From assembly GCF_026339875.1 (NCBI RefSeq), contig NZ_JAPEPZ010000001.1, forward strand, positions 2,356,001 to 2,420,000: a DNA stretch of 64,000 nt, written 5' to 3'. Source of the stretch: Streptomyces sp. NBC_01571 (GTDB lineage Bacteria; Actinomycetota; Actinomycetes; Streptomycetales; Streptomycetaceae). Every line of letters starts with the position of its first letter. Within the stretch, counting starts at the first letter, position 1. A program made the position numbers and the translations under genes. Shown one piece after another: positions 58,427 through 64,000 of the stretch. The notes beneath the pieces are model-generated. The model ran no database searches, was not told the DNA's origin, and was given only the letters and a program-made list of their open reading frames with translations.

Positions 58427-60049
58427 TCACTCGCCCGGCCGTACGAAGACCGTCCGTCCGCCCACGACCGTGCGCAGACAGACGGGCAGGTCGCCGCCGG
58501 GGCTCAGGTCCGGCAGTCCGGGGGTGCCGGAGCGCGGGTCGGTGGACCAGCGGGCGACCCGGTCGTCGGGGGCCTGCACCACCAGTTCCTCGGTGCGCCA
58601 CACCGCGTAGTCCGCGGGCGCGCCCGGCACCAGGACACCGGCGTCGTCGCGTCCGATCGCGCGCCATCCGCCCCGTGTGTGCGCCGTGAAGGCGGCGCGC
58701 ACCGACACCCGGTGCTCCGGGGTGCGGTGGAAGGCCGCGGCCCTGACGGTCCCCCACGGGTCGAGGGGGGTGACGGGGCTGTCGGAGCCGAAGGCCAGCG
58801 GCACGCCGGTGCGCAGCAGGGCCGCCAGCGGGTTGAGGGTGCGGGCCCGCTCCGCACCGAGGCGCTGGGCGTACATGCCGTCCTCCCCGCCCCACAGGGC
58901 GTCGAAGGCGGGCTGCACGGACGCGGTGAGGCCGAACTCGGCGAAGGAGGCGATCGTCTCCGGCGTCAGCATCTCGGCATGCTCGACGCGGTGCCGGGCG
59001 GCCCGGACGCGGGCCAGGCCGACCTTCTCGGCGGCCGCGCGTACGCCCACGACCACCGAGGTCACGGCGGCGTCCCCGATGGCGTGGAAGCCCGCCTGGA
59101 GGCCCGCCTCGGTGCAGGCGATCACATGCGCGGCCACGGCGGCGTCGTCCAGGTACGCGGTGCCGGTGTGCCCGGCGTCGGCGTAGGGCTGGTGCAGACA
59201 GGCGGTGTACGAGCCGAGGGAGCCGTCGACGAAGAGGTCGCCGGCGGCGCCGATCGCGCCCAGTTCGCGGGCCTTCGCCACGCCCTCCTCGCCCTGCTCG
59301 GCCCAGTAGCCGACGACCCGGGGGCGGCGCTCCTCGGCGGCGAGCCGCAGCAGACCGGTGAGGTCGTCCTCGGAGGAGATGTCCGGGCCCGCGCATTCGT
59401 GCACGGAGCCGATGCCGAGGGAGGCCGCGTGGGCGAGGGCCGCGCGCTGGGCCTCGGTGCGCTGCGACGCGGTGACGGCGCCGAGGGCGGCGGCGCGGAC
59501 GGCGTGGTGGGCGTCCCGGGTCAGCGGGCCGTCCTGGTACCCGGCGCGACCGGTGATGCCGGGCACCAGGTCCAGGAGCGCGGTGGTGGCCACGGCGGAG
59601 TGCACGTCGATGCGGGAGAGGTAGAGCGGACGGCCGCCGGTGGCCTCGTCGAGTTCGGCGCGCGTCGGGGGACGGCCGCCCGGCCAGCGAGCCGCGTCCC
59701 AGCCGTGGCCGAGCAGGACCCGGTCGGCGGGGCGGGCGGCGGCGAAGTCGCGTACAAAAGCGAGGGCGGCGTCCAGGGACGGCGCGTCGCTGAGGTCGAG
59801 GCCGGTGAGCGCGAGGCCGGTGGCGGTGGTGTGCACATGGGCGTCGGTGAACGCCGGCGTGACCAGCGCGCCTTCCAGGTCCACGACCTCGGCGACCCCG
59901 TCGGCGAAGGCGTCGGCAGCGCCCTCCGAGCCGACCCAGGCGATCTGACCGCGTTCGACGACCATCGCGGTGGCGAAGGGGTCGGCGGGGCTGTGGACTT
60001 CTCCACCGCGCAGCAGCACGGTGTCGGACGGGGCGGTGCTCTCACTCAT
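58427..60049 (-). CDS. YtcJ-like metal-dependent amidohydrolase
   Basis: A 540-residue amidohydrolase of the YtcJ/imidazolonepropionase-like group. FTDAHVHTTATG supplies the first metal His pair, LGHGWDAARWPGG is the YtcJ signature, FHAIGDAAV and RVEHAEML follow, and FGSDSPVTPLDPW carries the catalytic Asp. It is cytosolic. The substrate is unknown; homologues hydrolyse N-formyl or amide groups. The ATG overlaps no other gene, and an AsnC regulator lies upstream. Confidence 0.9.
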   Translation of the reverse strand: MSESTAPSDTVLLRGGEVHSPADPFATAMVVERGQIAWVGSEGAADAFADGVAEVVDLEGALVTPAFTDAHVHTTATGLALTGLDLSDAPSLDAALAFVRDFAAARPADRVLLGHGWDAARWPGGRPPTRAELDEATGGRPLYLSRIDVHSAVATTALLDLVPGITGRAGYQDGPLTRDAHHAVRAAALGAVTASQRTEAQRAALAHAASLGIGSVHECAGPDISSEDDLTGLLRLAAEERRPRVVGYWAEQGEEGVAKARELGAIGAAGDLFVDGSLGSYTACLHQPYADAGHTGTAYLDDAAVAAHVIACTEAGLQAGFHAIGDAAVTSVVVGVRAAAEKVGLARVRAARHRVEHAEMLTPETIASFAEFGLTASVQPAFDALWGGEDGMYAQRLGAERARTLNPLAALLRTGVPLAFGSDSPVTPLDPWGTVRAAAFHRTPEHRVSVRAAFTAHTRGGWRAIGRDDAGVLVPGAPADYAVWRTEELVVQAPDDRVARWSTDPRSGTPGLPDLSPGGDLPVCLRTVVGGRTVFVRPGE

Positions 60050-60096
60050 GGGGAACAGTCTCGCGCCTGCCGGGCACCGTTCGTCGCCCGGGTGGG

Positions 60097-60537
60097 TCAG
60101 ATGCGGGGCGGCCGTGCCTCGTACGGCGTCGACAGGACCACCGTCGTCCGGGTCGACACGCCCGCGAGGGTGCGCAGCCGGGCCAGCAGCTCCTCGAGTT
60201 CGTGCGGGGTCGAGACCCGCACCTTGAGGATGTAGTTCTCGTCGCCCGCGACGCTGTGGCAGGCCTCCAGCTCCGGTACGTCCGCGAGGCGTTCCGCGAT
60301 GTCGTCCGGGGCGCTCGGGTCGAACGGTTTCACCGAGATGAAGGCGGTCAGGGGCAGCCCCACGGCCTCCGGGTCCACGACCGCCGCGTAGCCGCGGATC
60401 ACGCCGCGCTGCTCGAGCCGGCGCACCCGCTGGTGCACGGCGGACGTGGAAAGACCCGTGGCCTTGCCCAGGTCGGTGTAACTCATCCGCCCGTCTGCGA
60501 CGAGCAGCTGCACGATCTGTCGGTCCAGCTCCTCCAT
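60097..60537 (-). CDS. Lrp/AsnC-family regulator
   Basis: A 146-residue Lrp/AsnC protein. The helix-turn-helix MSYTDLGKATGLSTSAVHQRVRRLEQRGVI is at the N-terminus and a RAM/ligand domain follows, with CHSVAGDENYILKVRV. It lies 47 bases upstream of the amidohydrolase on the same strand and may regulate it. The ATG at 60537 gives the canonical N-terminus MEELDRQIVQLL; longer in-frame extension upstream is not conserved in character. Confidence 0.9.
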   Translation of the reverse strand: MEELDRQIVQLLVADGRMSYTDLGKATGLSTSAVHQRVRRLEQRGVIRGYAAVVDPEAVGLPLTAFISVKPFDPSAPDDIAERLADVPELEACHSVAGDENYILKVRVSTPHELEELLARLRTLAGVSTRTTVVLSTPYEARPPRI

Positions 60538-60805
60538 GGCGCAAGAACCTACAGTGCGCCTGATCGCGTCGGATACCTCAGCAGTGCAGGTCATACCCTG
60601 TTCGTGATGTGCGCAGGCGCGGCTCGCGGGCGGCCCGGGGGGACAAATCCACCGTGCAGGGCATCTGCGGGCGGCATGTGACGAACGACACAGTGTCTCA
60701 ACCGGGTCCGTGATGTTCTCGTGATTACCGCGGAGACGGGACGGGAAATGCTTGCTGTGGTCGAGGTCGCAGTGCCTTGTCGGCCCACCCGAGGGGGAGA
60801 AACCC

Positions 60806-61243
60806 ATGCAGAGTCTCAAGCGCCCTGGTCGTACCGCGTTCAAGCGGCAGCAGGCCGCCGCCGAACCCGAGCCGGAGGGCGTCGACGCGGACGCCGTCGA
60901 CGGCGAGGACTTCGACGCCTACGACACTTTCGAGATGGTCCGGGTGATCTGCCCGGACTGCGCGCAGCCCATCGCGCTGCTGGCGGACGAGGAGGTCCTG
61001 CCGGAGCACGCGCTGTGTGCCTCGCCGTGGAACCCGTTCGGGCTCACGGTCTGCGCCGGTACCGGCCGTGCCGCGGCCGATGCCCGGTCCGCCGACGAGA
61101 CCATGGAGCTTCAGGAGCAGGACACCGCGCTCCTGTTGACGCTCCCTCAGGGTCTCGACTGGCGGACGCAGCCGTTCTCGCACGTCGGCGGCCCGGGCTC
61201 GCGCCCGATGCGGGTCCCCGAGATGCGGCGCCAGGCCGCCTGA
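60806..61243 (+). CDS. Conserved small protein of unknown function
   Basis: 145 residues with no family I recognise. A basic start (QSLKRPGRTAFKRQQ) precedes an acidic linker, then a cysteine-bearing core with VICPDCAQPIALLADEE and ALCASPWNPFGLTVCAGTG that could bind zinc through CxxC pairs. The last part is FSHVGGPGSRPMRVPEM. A GAGGGGGAG site precedes the ATG. It converges on the phosphotransferase gene. Confidence 0.7.
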   Translation: MQSLKRPGRTAFKRQQAAAEPEPEGVDADAVDGEDFDAYDTFEMVRVICPDCAQPIALLADEEVLPEHALCASPWNPFGLTVCAGTGRAAADARSADETMELQEQDTALLLTLPQGLDWRTQPFSHVGGPGSRPMRVPEMRRQAA

Positions 61244-61256
61244 GCCGCGCGAGCGT

Positions 61257-62370
61257 TCAACGGCCGGCCTCCGCACCGTCCCAGTAGCCGCCCTGCACCA
61301 TGGCCCGCAGGCTGTCGTGGTGCAGGATCAGGGTGTCCGGGTCCGGGGGGACCGCGATCTCACCGAAGTGCGCCTGGCGGTAGGCGATGCGCGGCATGAC
61401 GACGGCGTGCCGCAGGGCCGCGTTCAGCGTGTAGAAGTCCATGTCGCGCGGTACGTGGCCGGTGAGTTCGGCATAGCGTCGCTCCACCCGGTCGCGGCGC
61501 AGGAGCCCGGGCAGTCCGCGCCGGCCGAAGCTCACCGTGAGGTCCTGGAAGAAGCGGTGCAGATAGACGGTCCGGCCGAGGTCGACCTCGCGCGGGGCGG
61601 GCGCCGCCATCTCCCAGTCGAGGACGGCCGCGGGTTCGAAGCCGTCGTAGACGACGTTCCCGATGCGCGCGTCGCCCCAGTTGCGCACCGCCTCGCCCTC
61701 GTCGCGCGGCCACAGCTCGTCGAGCCGGTCGAAGGCGCTCTCGATGAGGGGTGAGCGCGCGCGTCCGTCGACGACCCATGCGTAGTAGGCGCGTTGGGCC
61801 TCCACGTGCCGGTGCAGGGGGCTGCCCTCACCGGGAAGGGACAGGAACACCGCTACGGCGATGGGTACTTGGTCGTGGAGGCGGGCGAGCAGTCCCACCG
61901 AGGCGGCCTCCAGTCGCGCCCGCTCCCGGTCGCTCGCCGCGTGCAGCCAGTTCCCCTCGTACGTATAGGGCATGACGTCGGGCGGTACGCGCCCCTCGAC
62001 CCGTTCCATGACGAAGAAGGGCGCGCCGAGCGGTCCGGGGTCCGCCTCGAGCCACAGCACCCGGGGCACGGGAAGGTCGGTGTGCTCGGCGACCAGCCGC
62101 ATCGTGCGGTACTGCCGGGGCAGGTCGTACACGGGGACGACGGTGTACGCCGCCGGGTCCGCCGCCGGTCTCAACGCACAGGCCACCAGGGGCGGTTCGG
62201 GGTGCTCGATGTCGAACAGCAGGGTCTCGCTGGACATGCCGTTTGGACGCGGGGACGGTGATGTCGACCGCCTTGGCGCCGGGGAGGCGTACGCCGAGCC
62301 AGGCGGTCAGCCGCCGGCCGAGCTCGTCCCGGTCGCGGGTGGTCGTGCGCGGGCGGGGTGCCGTGGCCAT
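61257..62370 (-). pseudogene. Phosphotransferase (APH/ACAD10-like) with a +1 frameshift
   Basis: An aminoglycoside-phosphotransferase-fold kinase split by one base. The natural start is the ATG at 62370 after AAGGGAG and encodes ATAPRPRTTTRDRDELGRR to ITVPAS. The frame then shifts at a run of three A on the minus strand (62242-62244), and MSSETLLFDIEHPE continues in another frame to 61257. Removing one A restores a continuous protein of about 370 residues reading VPASNGMSSETLLFD, the family's usual sequence. Kinase features are present: FVMERVEGRVPPD, NWGDARIGNVVYD (catalytic loop) and AVLDWEMAA (metal Asp). It may be a true pseudogene or a sequencing error. The downstream part could be reinitiated at 62237, but no ribosome binding site is seen. 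Confidence 0.75.
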
Positions 62371-62399
62371 GTCCACTCCCTTCGGGGCGCGTCCGGGGG

Positions 62400-63526
62400 T
62401 CAGGGCGCGACCGACTCGAATCCGGTGAAGCCGCTCGGGTCGTGACGGCCGAACGAGCCGTGTTCGAAGATCCCGTGACCGACCTGACCGTCCAGCGTGC
62501 AGCGTGCGGCGTGGTCGACGACCCCGTACGCGGCGCGCGGGTGCGCGGCCGGGTCGGAGAGGTCGTAGGTGCGGCGGTCGGTCCAGCCGCGCCCGCGCCA
62601 GGTGCCGTGCTGCCAGTCGTCGGCGGGCGGATGGCCCGCCCCCACGGCGAGCGGCGAGGAGGTGAGTACCTCGACGTCCAGCCGCAGCGGTGACCGGTCC
62701 CGCGGCCGGGTGAGGTGGATGACGGCGGAGGTGGGTCGGCGGGTGCCGGACCGATAGGTGATGTCGGCCTGAGGCCAGCAGAGTTGGAGGTCGCGCACGC
62801 CGTCGCGCACGAGCGTCGCGTCGTTCAGCGACCGATGGCCGTCGGCGTCCTCCTGGACGACGACCATCAGGAACCGGTCCTCGAACCGGACCGGGCACCA
62901 CACCCAGTGGAAACCCTCCACCGGAGCCTCTTCCGCGAACCTGCCGCCCTCCTCCCCCGGGACCGGCCGCACGCCCCAGCTGCGGTCGCGGGTGCCGGTC
63001 CACCGGCCCGGGGTCAGGAGGATCTCCTCGCCGCCGCCGCGGATCCTGCCCTCGCAGTGGCCCGCCTGCACGAAGCGCCTCCCTTCCAGGGTGAGCCGGT
63101 CGCCACGCCCTGGAGGTGGTGCGACTCCCAGAGCGCGGGGAAGTCCGCCGTCCAGGTGATCTCGTACGACAGGCCGTCGGGGTCGTCGGGATCGGCCGCG
63201 CAGCTCAGCACGAACTCCTTCAGGGGACGCTCGACGCGGATCCGGAGCGGACCGACGACCAGTTCCGTCCGGTCGTCCCCGAGCGCGTCCGAAGCCCGCA
63301 CCGCGTGCAGGAGGTCGCCCCGCCGCAGGGTGGCGTACGCGTCGATCACCCCGAGGTTCGGATAGACACCGAGCCCCAGGATCAGCAACGCCCCTCCCTG
63401 GTGGTCGAAGACGTGGAAGATGCAGCGGTCGTAGGCGTTCCGGTCGCCGGTCGCGACGTGCTTCATGGACAGGGGCACCTGGTGCACGGGGTACTCGTCG
63501 AGAGCGACGGGGCGGTCGTCGGACAT
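62400..63526 (-). pseudogene. Conserved hypothetical protein with a -1 frameshift
   Basis: Two overlapping minus-strand frames make one protein. The first starts at ATG 63526 after AGGGAGG (MSDDRPVALDEYPVHQ) and runs to ALWESHHLQ. The second reads RGDRLTLEGRRFVQAGHCEG and continues to FTGFESVAP at 62400. They join at a GGG run near 63110 if one G is added, giving about 375 residues. I recognise it as a family found beside such phosphotransferases (DUF7064/7065-like, beta-rich), but the assignment is from memory. It lies 29 bases before the phosphotransferase, which is also frameshifted, so both defects could share one cause. Confidence 0.68.
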
Positions 63527-63842
63527 GTCAGGCCTCCCTGGGGGCACGGCAGTCGACCTCCGGGCGAAGGAACACGTCCCCCCGGCACAGAAATTGTCGG
63601 TACGTCAGGTACGGTCCGGGGGCCAGACGCCGTACCCCGGCCCGTACGCCCCACGGCAGTCGGCGGCTCTCGCGCCGACCGATCGCGCCACCCCCCCTAC
63701 GGACCGGTCCCGAACCCCGCCGCACGAGCCGGTCCCGAACCCGGCGCGGGGACCGGTCCCGCCCCCCGTACGAGCCGGTCGCGAACGCACGCCCGATTGC
63801 GCGGGCCGGTGACCTGTCCGGCCACCCGCGCGTTGCCCCGGT
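63527..63842. repeat. Intergenic region with CCGGTCCCGAAC-like repeats
   Basis: Between the divergent genes, four diverged copies of CCGGTCCCGAAC or CCGGTCGCGAAC occur at roughly 22-24-base spacing from about 63703 to 63790. The part nearest 63600 (ATTGTCGGTACGTCAGGTACGG) is A+T-richer and may hold promoters, but no clear -10/-35 pair was found. Confidence 0.45.
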
Positions 63843-64000
63843 ATGACCCCCACATATTCGGCGACCGGGCGTGGGCGCCAGATCTTCATCCCCGTGTCGG
63901 CAGAATCGGTTCGGCAGGTCCCCCCTCCCCCGCCGGTCCCGGATCCGCCCATCTACCGGGCCCTGCTCCGCACCTGGGCCGACCGCGGCCGTACGCTGCC
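63843..64000 (+). CDS. 5' part of a gene running off the window (partial)
   Basis: A plus-strand frame opens at ATG 63843 and stays open to the end (52 codons). It reads MTPTYSATGRGRQIFIP, then a proline-rich stretch, then PIYRALLRTWADRGRTLP. The last part looks like a conserved protein start, but no family can be named. No good ribosome binding site precedes the ATG, so the start is uncertain. Confidence 0.45.
   Translation, partial: MTPTYSATGRGRQIFIPVSAESVRQVPPPPPVPDPPIYRALLRTWADRGRTL

Overview
The window reads as a piece of a Streptomyces chromosome. The evidence is very high G+C with strong third-position G/C, frequent GTG starts, AGGAG-type ribosome binding sites, a 'conservon' (cvnA-D) signalling operon, a mycothiol-dependent formaldehyde dehydrogenase, RbpA with a SigR-type promoter, and a polyprenol-phosphate mannose synthase. 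No rRNA, tRNA, CRISPR array, transposase or integrase was seen. The order fxsA-ppm next to rbpA matches what I recall of the S. coelicolor SCO1421-1423 region, so the right part looks like core chromosome.

Layout. 0-3 kb: a cut-off gene coupled to a thiolase-like lipid-transfer protein, then an EAL-CBS-GGDEF protein. 3.5-5.8 kb: glycerol uptake and phosphorylation (glpF-glpK), closed by a strong terminator. 5.9-13.9 kb, minus strand: a conservon cvnA-cvnB-cvnC-cvnD with a 1206-residue 5-oxoprolinase/hydantoinase gene inserted between cvnC and cvnD and coupled to cvnD by an ATGA overlap. 15.5-29.4 kb: a complete choline-to-glycine route. It holds choline oxidase, betaine aldehyde dehydrogenase, a Rieske glycine-betaine monooxygenase with its own Rieske ferredoxin and FAD reductase, dimethylglycine oxidase, monomeric sarcosine oxidase, mycothiol formaldehyde dehydrogenase for the formaldehyde released, an APC permease and an IclR regulator. 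Two matching 41-bp operator-like sites lie in front of the regulator and in front of the catabolic operon.

29.4-36.8 kb, minus strand: three genes in the order kleisin-like, kite-like, giant SMC-like ATPase. This is the layout of MukFEB, MksFEB and Wadjet JetABC, but no JetD-type nuclease is present and the Walker B acid pair is Asp-Asn. 36.9-42.3 kb: a GntR/FCD regulator divergent from an MFS transporter, a DUF1445 hydro-lyase and PxpABC (5-oxoprolinase), with a perfect 17-bp palindrome between the -35 and -10 elements. The window therefore holds two unrelated 5-oxoproline-type hydrolase systems.

42.4-45.6 kb: a tightly overlapped minus-strand run of two GT4 glycosyltransferases and an SGNH hydrolase. 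45.7-54.7 kb: HEAT-repeat and ankyrin proteins, a tiny membrane protein followed by an FtsK-like protein with a broken P-loop, a MocR/YczE pair, a glycerophosphodiesterase and an Atg22-like MFS protein. 54.7-57.9 kb: rbpA with a SigR promoter, about 1 kb of degenerate GC-rich repeats ending in ten perfect 8-bp units that supply the fxsA stop codon, fxsA and ppm. 58.4-63.5 kb: a YtcJ-like amidohydrolase, an AsnC/Lrp regulator, a conserved small protein, and two neighbouring genes that each carry a single-base frameshift in a short homopolymer. The last 158 bases open a new plus-strand gene.
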